The notes beneath the pieces are model-generated. The model saw nothing but the letters and a program-made list of their open reading frames with translations. It made no database searches and was not told where the DNA came from. Of a stretch of 64,000 bases of DNA, positions 40,312 to 49,944 are shown one piece after another. This stretch comes from CAADGV01 sp040290295 (GTDB lineage Bacteria > Bacteroidota > Ignavibacteria > UBA10030 > UBA6906). How positions within the stretch are numbered: the stretch's first letter is position 1; every line of letters begins with the position of its first letter. A program made the translations under genes and the position numbers. Location: NCBI GenBank assembly GCA_040290295.1, contig PSMW01000002.1:1-64000 (forward strand). Direction: 5' to 3'.

Positions 40312-40404
40312 GAGTCGGGTGCCGTTCGATGGCGAAACGACCCGCAGCTTGTTCACCTCCCCAATTACACAGCATCTCATCAACAAACCAACGGAGATAG
40401 CACC

Positions 40405-43314
40405 ATGCTTTTTGTTCGGCGCTTGTTCTTCCTCGGCGCGCTGCTTGCGCTGAACTTGCCGATGTTTGCTCAGTACATCGATGATCCGACACTCGACACC
40501 CCACCTTTACGTCCGCCCATTTTGGGTCCGGGTGTGCCGTCCGGTCCACCCTCCATCAACGTGATCACGGATGCGAAAGGGTGGGACAATTTCGATCTGG
40601 GCATCACCAATGCGGAGCCACACATGGTCAGCAACCCGCTTCAATCACAGTGGTACTTTAATGCCTTCAACACCAATACAACCTTCCACACGGAAAATGG
40701 CTACTCGTGGGCAACGCACAACCCGGCTTTCCCCAACGCGGCAGGCGATCCGGTTGCAGCATACGACAGCTTGGGCAATCTGTATTACGAGACGATGAAA
40801 AGTCCGATCACGGGATGCTGGGTGGTGAAGTCCACCAATAACGGTCTCACGTGGAGTGCTGCCGTCACCTCCGTGGCTGGTGTCGATAAGAATTGGATTG
40901 CCGCCGACCAGACGATGGGACCCTTTGCGAACTACGTGTACACAACCATGACGGCGGAAAGCGGCACCGGAAATTTCGCACGCAGCACCGATCAAGGCGC
41001 AACATGGCAGACCACGTTCTCGCCGACGACACAATCGCTCCCGGGCATGATGGTGGCTGTTGGGCCCAATGTTCTCGACGGCAACAACATCTCCGGCGGA
41101 TGCGTGTATGTGGTAACGCACTCCGGAACAAATGGAGCAGGCATCTACACCTTCTACGTCTCGACCAACGGAGGCGCGACCTTCACGATGAAGTCCTCCA
41201 ATCAGCTCTCGAACTATATTGGTACGGAAGTCGGTGGCCGCTCGACGGTGCAATTCATGCGATGCCGTCCGTATCCCATGATCGCTGCTGATAACAGCTT
41301 CGGACCGTATCGCGGACGACTCTACCTCGTGTACGCTTCCAACAATCCTCCGGGCAACGGTAACAAGTCCGACATCTTCCTACGCTATTCGACCGATCAA
41401 GGAGCAACGTGGTCATCGGCACGAGTGGTGAACGACGACCCCAACTCGCAGAACAACTTTCAATTTCATCCTGCCATCTGGTGCGACAAGGAAACAGGAA
41501 GGCTCTATATCAAGTTCTACGATACTCGTCGCGTCCCGACAAGCGACAGCATGGATGTGTATGCAACATACACCGATGACGGCGGAGAGACGTTTGCCCC
41601 GAACCAACGGCTGACGAACAGAACCTTCCGCATCAACTTTACCAACGCAACTACTGCAACCTATCGCGGCGATTACGACGCTATTACATCGAACCGCTAT
41701 GCGGCACTGGCTGTATGGACAGATTTTCGCAACAGCAACTATCTCGGCATGACGGCTTACTTCCCCGACTTCGCTATGCTGGCGCGAGCGACACGCGATA
41801 CGTTGAAGTTCACCGACAGCACGACGGCGGTCATCCGCATCCCTGCTGTGAAGCTGTACACCTACGGCGTGAAGTTGATCGCCTCCGTTTCTCCTTCGGC
41901 ACCCTTCGAGTTGACGTGGCCCAACGGCGATTCGCTTGCATCTGTCCCCGACTCGATCACGCTTAGAATCAAAACCAACAACGTCTCGACGGGTAACTAC
42001 ACCGTCCAAGTGATCGGGCGTGGGCCGAACGGCACGCCGGTTCACGTGCGAAACATTCCGATTCGTGTCCAATTCATTCCAAACACGGTCACGTTGCTGG
42101 CTCCGAACGGCGGCGAATTTTGGATTCAGGGACAGACTCGCCAAATTCGATGGGCAGTTACGGGCGATGTCGCAAACGTCGGCTTAGAGTATTCGACAAA
42201 CAACGGCATGAACTGGACGCAAATCATCGCCAGTACGCCTGCGGCGACGGGCTTCTACAATTGGCTCATCCCTTCGGTAACGACCACACAAGCGAAGGTG
42301 CGCGTGAGCTGGACGGACAGCAGTGCGGTGAACGATCAGAGCGATAACGCCTTCACCATTTCTGGTCCTGCAGCCCTCATTTCGATCAGTAACGATTCTC
42401 TTCGTGCGACGGCACAAGTCGGGAACAATCTCGTCTTCGATACGCTGCAGATCTCAAACACCGGGACAATCACGTTGAACTGGACCTCGACGGGCACTTC
42501 ATGGGCGAACGCGTTTCCTGCGAGCGGTTCCGTTCCGGCTGACTCGACTCGTTCGGCACCGGTGCGGTTCAATACTGCAGGGCTTTTGGGTGGAACGTAT
42601 TACGGTACGCTTGCTGTCTCCAGCAACGATCCCCAGCGCCCGACGGTCAATGTCCCGATGCGCTTCCGAGTGTTCGGCATTGCGCAGATCAGCGCGGTAC
42701 CGCGCGATACGCTCAACTTTGGAAGCGTGCAAGTTGGCAGGACCGATACCGCGCTCGTTCGCGTTTCGAATGTCGGAACCGACACACTACGCACCACGAA
42801 CAGCGTTACGCCACCCGGACGGTTCGGAACACTCACGCCAAGCGTGAAGCTTGCACCAAACGACTCGGCAACGATTCGTGTGGTGTTCACACCGTTGGAT
42901 TCGACGTTGAGCTACACCGCCAGGCTGCGCATCATCACGAACGATCCTGATCCGGCGGACGACACGGTGTTTGTCGTCCTCGTGGGTCGTGGGAGGGGAA
43001 CGACGTCGGTGCCGCTTGCAACGCATGATCGGATTCCGGAACAATTCGTCCTGGAACATAACTATCCGAATCCGTTCAATCCTTCGACCACCATTCGCTT
43101 CGGCATTCCGACAAGCTCCGGGCAGGCAGAGGTAGCCCGCTTGCGTGTATTCGATGTGTTGGGACGTGAGGTTGCAACATTGGTAGATGAAACACTTGCG
43201 CCGGGACTGTATTCTGTGCAGTTCGACGCCGGCGGACTCTCGAGCGGGGTGTATTTCTATCGTCTGTCAGTCGGAAAATTTTTGGAGACGCGCAAGATGG
43301 TGCTCGCCAAATAA
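40405..43314 (+). CDS. T9SS-secreted exo-sialidase-like beta-propeller protein with Ig-like domains
   Basis: 969 residues. A signal peptide (cleavage near PMFAQY) precedes a BNR/sialidase-like propeller with Asp-box-type repeats (SPITGCWVVKSTNNGLTWSA, STDQGATWQ, STDQGATWSS; about 100-420). Ig-like beta domains follow (LLAPNGGEFWIQGQTRQIRW), then two HYDIN/choice-of-anchor-D-like repeats (LNFGSVQVGRTDTALVRVSNVG). The end is a T9SS type A sorting domain (NYPNPFNPSTTIRFGIP ... GVYFYRLSVGKFLETRKMVLAK). It should be exported by Sec, then T9SS, and cell-anchored or released. GGAG precedes the ATG. No catalytic set for sialidase was confirmed. Confidence 0.9.
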   Translation: MLFVRRLFFLGALLALNLPMFAQYIDDPTLDTPPLRPPILGPGVPSGPPSINVITDAKGWDNFDLGITNAEPHMVSNPLQSQWYFNAFNTNTTFHTENGYSWATHNPAFPNAAGDPVAAYDSLGNLYYETMKSPITGCWVVKSTNNGLTWSAAVTSVAGVDKNWIAADQTMGPFANYVYTTMTAESGTGNFARSTDQGATWQTTFSPTTQSLPGMMVAVGPNVLDGNNISGGCVYVVTHSGTNGAGIYTFYVSTNGGATFTMKSSNQLSNYIGTEVGGRSTVQFMRCRPYPMIAADNSFGPYRGRLYLVYASNNPPGNGNKSDIFLRYSTDQGATWSSARVVNDDPNSQNNFQFHPAIWCDKETGRLYIKFYDTRRVPTSDSMDVYATYTDDGGETFAPNQRLTNRTFRINFTNATTATYRGDYDAITSNRYAALAVWTDFRNSNYLGMTAYFPDFAMLARATRDTLKFTDSTTAVIRIPAVKLYTYGVKLIASVSPSAPFELTWPNGDSLASVPDSITLRIKTNNVSTGNYTVQVIGRGPNGTPVHVRNIPIRVQFIPNTVTLLAPNGGEFWIQGQTRQIRWAVTGDVANVGLEYSTNNGMNWTQIIASTPAATGFYNWLIPSVTTTQAKVRVSWTDSSAVNDQSDNAFTISGPAALISISNDSLRATAQVGNNLVFDTLQISNTGTITLNWTSTGTSWANAFPASGSVPADSTRSAPVRFNTAGLLGGTYYGTLAVSSNDPQRPTVNVPMRFRVFGIAQISAVPRDTLNFGSVQVGRTDTALVRVSNVGTDTLRTTNSVTPPGRFGTLTPSVKLAPNDSATIRVVFTPLDSTLSYTARLRIITNDPDPADDTVFVVLVGRGRGTTSVPLATHDRIPEQFVLEHNYPNPFNPSTTIRFGIPTSSGQAEVARLRVFDVLGREVATLVDETLAPGLYSVQFDAGGLSSGVYFYRLSVGKFLETRKMVLAK

Positions 43315-43344
43315 GGAAGAGGGACACACAGCATCTGCAAAGCC

Positions 43345-43375
43345 AAAGCCCCGCCGATGTGTGCGGGGCTTTGTG
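43345..43375 (+). terminator. Rho-independent terminator of the T9SS exoprotein gene
   Basis: AAAGCCCCGC and GCGGGGCTTT form a perfect 10-bp stem with an 8-base loop, 30 bp after the stop. The downstream T run is short (CTTTGTGTT). Confidence 0.75.
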
Positions 43376-43404
43376 TTACGACCATCAGGCGACGAGCCGG
43401 GCAC

Positions 43405-43727
43405 TCATTCCAACACTACCGCAGTGCCGCTCGCACTCACCATCAGCATGCTCCCGTTCGAACCCAACGTTTCGTAGTCCAGATCCACCCCGATAACGGC
43501 ATTGTGCCTCCGAGCATCTGTGCTTGTTGAGTCATCTCAGCGATGGCAATGTCCTTTGCCTTTCGCAATTCCTCTTCGTAAGCAGCAGAGCGCCCGCCGA
43601 CGATGTCGCGAATGCCCGCAAAGAAGTCGCGAAAAATGTTCGCCCCTAAGATCGCTTCGCCGCTGACAAGTCCTAAGTAGCGAGCAACTTTTTCCCCTTC
43701 GACAACATTTGTGGTCACGACCAGCAT
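43405..43727 (-). pseudogene. YbjQ/DUF74 family protein, frameshifted
   Basis: The first ~87 codons read as YbjQ (MLVVTTNVVEGEKVARYLG, SGEAILGANIFRDFFAGIRDIVGGRSAAYEEEL...QAQMLGG), then lose the frame. After shifting one base near 43503-43508 the family end resumes: NAVIGVDLDYETLGSNGSMLMVSASGTAVVLE, stop at 43405. Restoring one base gives 107 residues, the usual length. The change is a single-base deletion, either a true mutation or an assembly error. YbjQ proteins form pentamers of unknown, perhaps metal-related, role. AGGAAG precedes the ATG. It is last in a minus-strand set after the rhomboid gene. Confidence 0.85.
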
Positions 43728-43767
43728 GGTGTCTTCCTATGATACAAGTGAATGTGTTGAATGGTTC

Positions 43768-44529
43768 TTAAGCCTGATCACTAAATCGGTTGAGAAATGC
43801 CTTCTCGCTCTCGGTAAGACTCGTCACGCCATGAGCGTCGAGTTTCGCCATGATGCGATCGTACTCTTCACGATTGACTTCATGCAACCGCTCACGACGA
43901 ATAGCTTTCCATCGTTGAACGTCGGAAGCGAGCGCCAGCGGCTCGATGATCTGCTTCTGCAACTTCACGATGCGCGGTGTGTGCTTGAGCAGCTTGATGT
44001 ACACGAATCCCCCCACAAATCCACCGAGATGCGCAAAGTGCGCGATACCGCCACTCGTCACACCGAAGCCGCCGAAGATCGCCAACGCCGTCATAATGCC
44101 GATCATGACTCGTACTTCGACAGGGAGGATGCCCCAGATGTAGACGCGATCGCGAGGCCAGAACATCGCGTAGCCCATCATCACGCCGAAGACAGCGCCC
44201 GAGGCGCCGATGATCGCCGCGGCAGGATTGAACACCATCGAGACGATCGCTCCCATCATACCGCTGGCGAAGTACAACCCGAGAAAATGTTTCTCGCCCA
44301 ATTCCTGTTCGAGGCGCGGACCAAAGAAAAACAATCCCAACATATTGAAGAGAATGTGCCCGATGCCGCCGATGTCGTGTACAAACATGTAGGTAAGGAG
44401 CGTCCACGGGCGCCACAGAATCGCAACGGGCACAAATGCAAGCGCCTCCGCCAATGCGGGACGCAGAGCCGTCAGAACGTAAACCAACGCGTTTGCAAGG
44501 ATCAAACGCAACACCCAACGCGTCAGCAT
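43768..44529 (-). CDS. Rhomboid family intramembrane serine protease
   Basis: 253 residues with six membrane segments followed by a soluble basic C-terminal tail. Catalytic Ser110 lies in GASGAVFG and His167 in HFAHLGG; the L1 loop shows WRPWTLLTYMFVH, with the helix-2 HILFNMLGLFFFG region. Rhomboids cut membrane proteins within the bilayer. The C-terminal ~80 residues (LKHTPRIVKLQKQI ... SLTESEKAFLNRFSDQ) resemble the tail seen in many Bacteroidota rhomboids. ATG at 44529 was chosen; upstream sequence is the end of the peptidase gene, which overlaps slightly if a longer start is used. Confidence 0.93.
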   Translation of the reverse strand: MLTRWVLRLILANALVYVLTALRPALAEALAFVPVAILWRPWTLLTYMFVHDIGGIGHILFNMLGLFFFGPRLEQELGEKHFLGLYFASGMMGAIVSMVFNPAAAIIGASGAVFGVMMGYAMFWPRDRVYIWGILPVEVRVMIGIMTALAIFGGFGVTSGGIAHFAHLGGFVGGFVYIKLLKHTPRIVKLQKQIIEPLALASDVQRWKAIRRERLHEVNREEYDRIMAKLDAHGVTSLTESEKAFLNRFSDQA

Positions 44530-44569
44530 GCTCAAGAATCCGCCGCATGTGGAAGATTCATCGGAGCGC

Positions 44570-46624
44570 TCATCGCATTGCAGCAAGTGCTCGCTTGGTG
44601 GCTCCAATCAACGCGTCGGCACTCACGGGAAGACCCGTTGCGTGGGTCATCCACAAATCGGGTGTCACACGACCATACGTTGCCATCCGCTCGAATTCCT
44701 TCCCAAGGTTTCCGGACTTTTCGATCTGCTCTTCGATCTGATGCGCAATGAGATGCCCCAACGGATAGTCGGGGAGGTAGAGGAACGAGTGGATCATGTG
44801 CGAATAGATGCCGAGCAGAACAACATCGCGCTTGTGAAAGACCGGTTCATAGTATCTGTTCCATACATCTTTGGCGATGCGCAGAACTGCTTCTTTGAGC
44901 TGTGCGGGAGGTGCATCCGGATTGTCGTACATCCAATGCCATACTTCCATATCGACCAACGCCACGCCGGCTATCTCGAACGTTGCCCAGAAGTCATTGA
45001 GAGCCTTGAGCGCGCTGTTTCGCTTGTCGCTCGAGGCTAAGCCGAGCGGTTCGAGGTCTTTGGCCTGAAAGACGAATGCCAGCGCTTCGGTGAACGCGGT
45101 ATTGGGTACGCCGTTGAGCAGCCAATGGTCAATCTTGTTGAGAGAGAAGGTTTGCTCGACGTTGTGTCCTAATTCGTGGATGGCGATGTTGTAGCCTTTG
45201 TAGTTCATTCCGTTTTTTTCGATGCGGGTACGCAAATGTGCGGGTGCCGAGCGCATCTGGGCACCCCATGCATGTCCTGAACCGCGCGCGGGATCGACGA
45301 CGATATTCTTGGCAAGAAAACGAGCCGTTGCCTGCGAGAAGCCCAACTTCATCAAGATATTTGGGATATCGCGCTTGAACGCCTGTGCCGTCGGATAGCG
45401 GCGCGCAACGATCTTGTCCAACTGCTCCCCGCTGTACGGCGAACGCGCACGGAAGCCATGGTACCAAATATCGAATGGCTCGAGCGGCCTTCCCAATCTC
45501 CGAGAGATCAGTCGCGCAATATCATTCACCACCGGCGATGTGAGGACGTCCTCCAAGATGCGCTTGACGCGCGCTTCGGGAATCTCGCGATCCTCGTCGA
45601 ATCGCCGCGCAATGTGCGTCGGCGCTGTGGGTGAATAGGGATCGACTTTGCGAGCAGCGCGAAAGGTTTCGAGCAGCATCGCATAGCGTGTGTCAGGTTC
45701 GGGTGCGTTGCTGATCGGTGTGCTCGACGTTGCGGTCGCTTCCACGTCGTGCACAGCCGCAGGTGACACCTGGTTGGTTACCGGGTTCCAATCCACGAGA
45801 GGATTATTGATCACGACCGCCGGAATGGTTTGCGTGACAATCCGCTCCATCACGTGTTGAATCAAGCGTTGACGCGCCAACCCATTCTTCTCGTCACCGT
45901 ACTGCGCCTTGATTTCATCCCGCAGATTCCAATGCGACAACAAACGCATCTTCGGCGGGAACAAGCGTTCGCCGGTATCGGTCACGATGTGATGCATGTA
46001 GATATTGTATTGGGCGATGTACTGATCGGCGCGGGCACTCGCCTCGGCAAGTGCCTGACGGACCTCGGCCGGCACACGTTTGGCAAAGCGTTGAGCGAGC
46101 CGAGCCTCCGCCCACTGCCGTCGGCTCCATTTCGCACCCTCGGTGAGTCGCTGCTCGAGCGTCGTCATCGGAAAGTTGAGCAGCACCACGAACGCAAGCT
46201 TATTCTTGAACATATCTTCGAGCACGTGCGCGGCCGGATCGAATCCGGCGAATACTTCATCGTAGGGTTGAATGGGACCGAGATCGAGGTCGGACTGTTG
46301 CCGAAACTCTCGCGTCAGTTCGACCATGTGGCCATCCAATTGCTCGAGAAGATATTGGAAGCGATGGAACATGGTATCAAGCGCCGCTTGCGTGCCAACA
46401 AAATGTGTCCGAACGAACTGATCGAACGCTGCATCGTCCCCGTCGTCGCTCCGCCAGAGCGATGCAACTTGTCTCATCCCGCGCAACAAGCGAACGCGTT
46501 CAGCCTCGCCATATTGAGCCACAAGCTCTCGTTCCAACTTCGCGAATGTATCCGCTGTTTGAGCAACCATCATCGACACCCCCGACGAGACAACCATCAT
46601 TATCACCAGAATGCATTTGACCAC
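44570..46624 (-). CDS. Secreted zinc metallopeptidase (gluzincin HEXXH type)
   Basis: 684 residues with an N-terminal signal peptide (cleavage near MMVAQT), a long helical body and a zinc site HELGH (483-487) with a likely third ligand Glu in FTEALAF about 26 residues further on. This spacing is like M3-type oligopeptidases and related gluzincins, where the Glu of HEXXH activates water. The body is alpha-helical throughout, as in that clan. I cannot name a precise MEROPS family. It lies upstream of the rhomboid gene and 80 bp after the broken GNAT gene. Substrates are probably periplasmic or external peptides. Confidence 0.8.
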   Translation of the reverse strand: MVKCILVIMMVVSSGVSMMVAQTADTFAKLERELVAQYGEAERVRLLRGMRQVASLWRSDDGDDAAFDQFVRTHFVGTQAALDTMFHRFQYLLEQLDGHMVELTREFRQQSDLDLGPIQPYDEVFAGFDPAAHVLEDMFKNKLAFVVLLNFPMTTLEQRLTEGAKWSRRQWAEARLAQRFAKRVPAEVRQALAEASARADQYIAQYNIYMHHIVTDTGERLFPPKMRLLSHWNLRDEIKAQYGDEKNGLARQRLIQHVMERIVTQTIPAVVINNPLVDWNPVTNQVSPAAVHDVEATATSSTPISNAPEPDTRYAMLLETFRAARKVDPYSPTAPTHIARRFDEDREIPEARVKRILEDVLTSPVVNDIARLISRRLGRPLEPFDIWYHGFRARSPYSGEQLDKIVARRYPTAQAFKRDIPNILMKLGFSQATARFLAKNIVVDPARGSGHAWGAQMRSAPAHLRTRIEKNGMNYKGYNIAIHELGHNVEQTFSLNKIDHWLLNGVPNTAFTEALAFVFQAKDLEPLGLASSDKRNSALKALNDFWATFEIAGVALVDMEVWHWMYDNPDAPPAQLKEAVLRIAKDVWNRYYEPVFHKRDVVLLGIYSHMIHSFLYLPDYPLGHLIAHQIEEQIEKSGNLGKEFERMATYGRVTPDLWMTHATGLPVSADALIGATKRALAAMR

Positions 46625-46704
46625 GTTCCCCTCCTTGAGTCATTCAACATGAAGGCAACAAGACAACACGAACCTTATCAACTTAGGAGTTTTGACAAAG
46701 ACTT

Positions 46705-47240
46705 TCAACGCGGGCATCGTTCCCATTCGTCGCGCAATAACACGTACATCAATTGATCGATTACCTGGCCATCTTTGACCACCGCCTGACGCATGCGCGC
46801 TTCGAGTGAGAAACCCGCCTTCTCCAAGACGCGTGCGGAAGCGGGATTCCAAGCAAAGACGCCCGCGTACAAACGAAGAAACTCGAAATGCTCGAACACA
46901 TACGCTGTCACGGCTTTCACTGCCGAGGTCGCAATGCCTTTCCGCCAAAACGGCTCGCCGAGTAGCCGATTTCTGCCGAAAGACGATACACGTCATGATG
47001 TGGATGAATGCCGATCCCACCGACCACCTCCTTCGCCGAGGCAATGCCCCAAGAGATTTCCGGTTGTTGGCGTCGCACGTGCTGGAGCCAGCGGCGAGCA
47101 TCGAAGACGGTGTAAGGAAAAGGAAACGAATCACGTAAATTGATCGAGACGTGGCGATTGTTGGCGTACTTCGCGATTGCTTCGGCATCGGTCGGGACAA
47201 AGCTGCGCACGTGCCATTCATCGAACAGCGGAAGAATCAC
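46705..47240 (-). pseudogene. GNAT N-acetyltransferase (RimJ/RimL-like), frameshifted
   Basis: Two frames complement each other. From GTG 47240 the text reads MILPLFDEWHVRSFVPTDAEAIAKYANN...GGIGIHPHHDVYRLSAEIGY. A one-base shift at about 46961 then gives GEPFWRKGIATSAVKAVTAYVFEHFEFLRLYAGVFAWNPASARVLEKAGF to the stop at 46705. Restoring one base yields 178 residues, normal for RimJ/RimL-type protein N-acetyltransferases, with the acetyl-CoA loop around RKGIATSA. The start GTGA overlaps the helicase stop. Either a mutation or an assembly error removed the base. Confidence 0.85.
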
Positions 47241-48793
47241 GACCGTGTCCTGCGTCTGCCTTTATGACGACCACCATCGCCCCGCTTGCCGCGTGAGAGC
47301 CTGCGCCCGCCGTCATGCCTGCGCGGCTGCTCGACTTTGATCGCGCTGGTGTCTTTGCTCGCCGGCGGCTCTTGCAGCCATTCCTCCGGAGGATAGATCG
47401 GAGAAAGCTTCCTGCCGATGAACTCTTCGATGATCGGAATTTGCATACCGTCTTCTTCATCGGCAAAGCTGACGGAAATGCCGCTCGCACCCGCCCGTCC
47501 TGTCCGCCCGATGCGGTGCACGTAATCTTCGGGATCGAGAGGGAGATTGTAGTTGATGACATGGCTGACGCCTTCGATGTGTAAGCCGCGCGCAGCCACG
47601 TCGGTTGCAACCAATGCGCGAAATTTTCCTTCGCGGAATGCTTCCAACGTCCGCACGCGTTCCCGCTGCGAGACATCGCCCGACAGCAAGCCGCACGAGA
47701 TCCCCCGCGCCATGAGGTTCTCCGCAAGCTTCAGCGTTTCATCCTTCCTGTTGCCGAAGACGATCACGCGCTCGAGATTCTGCTGAACGATCATATTGTA
47801 GATGAGTTTGAATTTCTCGTCGGTGGTGCAGATATACACCCGCTGGTCGATGGTATCAACGGCAACCTGTTCAGGTTCGATCTCGATTCTAATCGCATCA
47901 CGCGTCCAATTTGCCGCCAAGCGGCGAACGTCGTCGGTGAGGGTTGCGGTAAAGAACATCGTCTGGCGACGGTCCTTGTGCGGCGTGCTGTGCACGATCG
48001 TACGGATGTCGGGAATGAAGCCCATGTCCAGCATCCGATCCGCCTCGTCGATCACCAAGATCTCGACATGGTTGAGATGGATGAGGCGTTGCGATTTGAA
48101 ATCGAGAAGTCGTCCGGGTGTCGCCACCACAATATCGACGTGCGTATCAAGCCAGCGCTTCTGCCGTTCGTAATTCAGGCCGCCGAACACCGAAACGACT
48201 GTGCACGACATATACTTCGAAAGCGCTTGTGCATCCTTTTCGATTTGCAACACCAGTTCGCGCGTCGGAGCAAGGATCAGCGCACGCGGCGAAGCCTTGC
48301 GCCGATCCGGAAGCGGCTTTCGGAGAAGATGGGTGAGAATCGTAATAAGAAACGCAGCACTCTTGCCCGTCCCGGTTTGTGCTCGACCGACGATATCTTT
48401 CCCTTGCAACGCATGCGGCAAGACGCCGGCTTGTACCGGCGTGCAATACTGAAAGTTGAGATCGGCGATCGCATGGAGAATCTCGTTCGGCAGATGCACA
48501 TCATGAAAACGCGTTTTCCCTTCCACGACCGGAACAACAAAGAGCGACGGATCCCACGGCGCGGGCGTTGGTGCGCGTTGCACTTCCACCGGTGCCGCAT
48601 GGTGACGAGGCTGCACACGCTTGCGCTCCGTGCGTTGACGCGAGAAACGCTGGTGCCTCTCCTGTGTCGTATGCCGCGACGGCTGAGCATGCACCACAGG
48701 CTGTGTGGGGGATGAAGCTATCGCCGCTTCCGCCTTCTTTTTGCGCACCTTGCCTTTCAACCACATGGCGACTTTCTTGATCACTTTTTTCAT
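47237..48793 (-). CDS. DEAD-box RNA helicase, RhlB-like
   Basis: 518 residues. A basic N-terminal extension of about 90 residues (KKVIKKVAMWLKGKVRKKKAE..., Arg/His-rich) precedes the helicase core. Core motifs: F and Q motifs (FHDVHLPNEI, CTPVQAG), I AQTGTGKS, Ia PTRELVLQ, II DEAD, III TAT (FFTATL), V TDVAARGL, VI HRIGRTGRAG. A basic tail follows. RhlB-type helicases unwind RNA in ribosome assembly or mRNA decay. There is no obvious ribosome binding site at the chosen ATG. It lies 165 bp after mlaD and overlaps the broken GNAT gene. Confidence 0.92.
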   Translation of the reverse strand: MKKVIKKVAMWLKGKVRKKKAEAAIASSPTQPVVHAQPSRHTTQERHQRFSRQRTERKRVQPRHHAAPVEVQRAPTPAPWDPSLFVVPVVEGKTRFHDVHLPNEILHAIADLNFQYCTPVQAGVLPHALQGKDIVGRAQTGTGKSAAFLITILTHLLRKPLPDRRKASPRALILAPTRELVLQIEKDAQALSKYMSCTVVSVFGGLNYERQKRWLDTHVDIVVATPGRLLDFKSQRLIHLNHVEILVIDEADRMLDMGFIPDIRTIVHSTPHKDRRQTMFFTATLTDDVRRLAANWTRDAIRIEIEPEQVAVDTIDQRVYICTTDEKFKLIYNMIVQQNLERVIVFGNRKDETLKLAENLMARGISCGLLSGDVSQRERVRTLEAFREGKFRALVATDVAARGLHIEGVSHVINYNLPLDPEDYVHRIGRTGRAGASGISVSFADEEDGMQIPIIEEFIGRKLSPIYPPEEWLQEPPASKDTSAIKVEQPRRHDGGRRLSRGKRGDGGRHKGRRRTRS

Positions 48794-48957
48794 GAAGATG
48801 TGTGTGTGATGTGAACTCGAACTGGGCAGAGAATTTGGGGTTGTCCGATGCTGAACGATCCGGCTTTTGCAAAATACGAACTCTACGACAGAGAAGAAAC
48901 CCTCCGCACGTGCTCGAGTATATGGACGACGTATTCGCTCTTTCAATGCACGCGCGG

Positions 48958-49944
48958 TCAGAACACCTTAACAGTCACATATCGATCGGGATGCTGCTTC
49001 AGATCCTGCAACAAGGAATCGAGCGAGAGAATCGTGCGATTGAGATTGTCGTACAGGCGGCCGTCGTTCATCGCCTTGCCCACTGTCCCCTCGCCGTTGG
49101 CAATTGCTGAAAGGAGGGAGTCGGTGCGACGGGTTGCAGAGCTGAGATGTAGGTAGAAGGATTCGTCCACCATGAGTTTCCCCAGCGAGCCTTTGCCTGC
49201 CGAAAACGCGGCAGTGACATCGGCGATATTGTTCAGGGTTGAGGCAACTCGGTCAGCAAACGCCTTGTCGTTGAGGAACCGTGCTACAATGCCGTTACCG
49301 TTGGCGAACGCCTCTGTGGTCGCTTCGAGATGCGTCGCTGTGTTGAGCAACCGGTGATGGAGTTCGTCCGATGTCATCAACTTGCCCAGCGTCCCCTCTC
49401 CTGCGTTGATACGTCGAGCCATGTGTTGAATGCTGTTCATCGTTTCGATTGCCGAAGCGGTCAGCTCTTCCAAACCCGGTTCGGCGACGACCTCCAAGAA
49501 GCCGCCCTCTGCCAGCGGTTCCTGTGAAGAGCCGAGCGTAATGTCCACGAATTTATCACCCAACACGCCCAGCGCTTTGATCGTTGCTCTCGAATCTTTC
49601 GTGATGAGCGGGAAGTAGTCATGGGAAATATCGAGCCTCACCAGCACGCCGGTCGTGTCGTCGCGACGCGTGAAGTCCATACTCTTCACCACGCCGATCT
49701 TCTTGCCGGAGATCGCGACCATGTTCCCCTCCGAGAGACCTTTGATGGAGGAGAGGAAGAGATATGCGTTATCGTGGCGTGTGAAGAGGCTGGTGTTCTT
49801 GCCGATGACGAGGCCGAGAAGAGCGGCGAGCACAAGCCCCGTAACGAAGAGAAGCCCTGTTCGCAAGTTGCGCCACCCGATGCCGCCCGACGGTGATGTA
49901 TTGACCTTTGCCATAGTACGGTGTTCGATCCTTCTGATTACCAT
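48958..49944 (-). CDS. mlaD: MlaD-type MCE domain protein
   Basis: 328 residues: one N-terminal membrane helix (about 31-48), an MCE domain (LFTRHDNAYLFLSSIKGLSEGNMVAISGKKIGVVKSM...VLGDKFVDITLG), then a long helical region with three repeats of about 40 residues (INAGEGTLGKLMTSDELHHRL; FSAGKGSLGKLMVDESFY; IANGEGTVGKAMNDGRLYDNL). It would carry phospholipid between membranes with the MlaEF transporter. ATG at 49944 overlaps the mlaF stop (ATGGTAA); ATG at 49914 is an alternative. The repeated helices are longer than in E. coli MlaD (about 183 residues). Confidence 0.9.
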   Translation of the reverse strand: MVIRRIEHRTMAKVNTSPSGGIGWRNLRTGLLFVTGLVLAALLGLVIGKNTSLFTRHDNAYLFLSSIKGLSEGNMVAISGKKIGVVKSMDFTRRDDTTGVLVRLDISHDYFPLITKDSRATIKALGVLGDKFVDITLGSSQEPLAEGGFLEVVAEPGLEELTASAIETMNSIQHMARRINAGEGTLGKLMTSDELHHRLLNTATHLEATTEAFANGNGIVARFLNDKAFADRVASTLNNIADVTAAFSAGKGSLGKLMVDESFYLHLSSATRRTDSLLSAIANGEGTVGKAMNDGRLYDNLNRTILSLDSLLQDLKQHPDRYVTVKVF

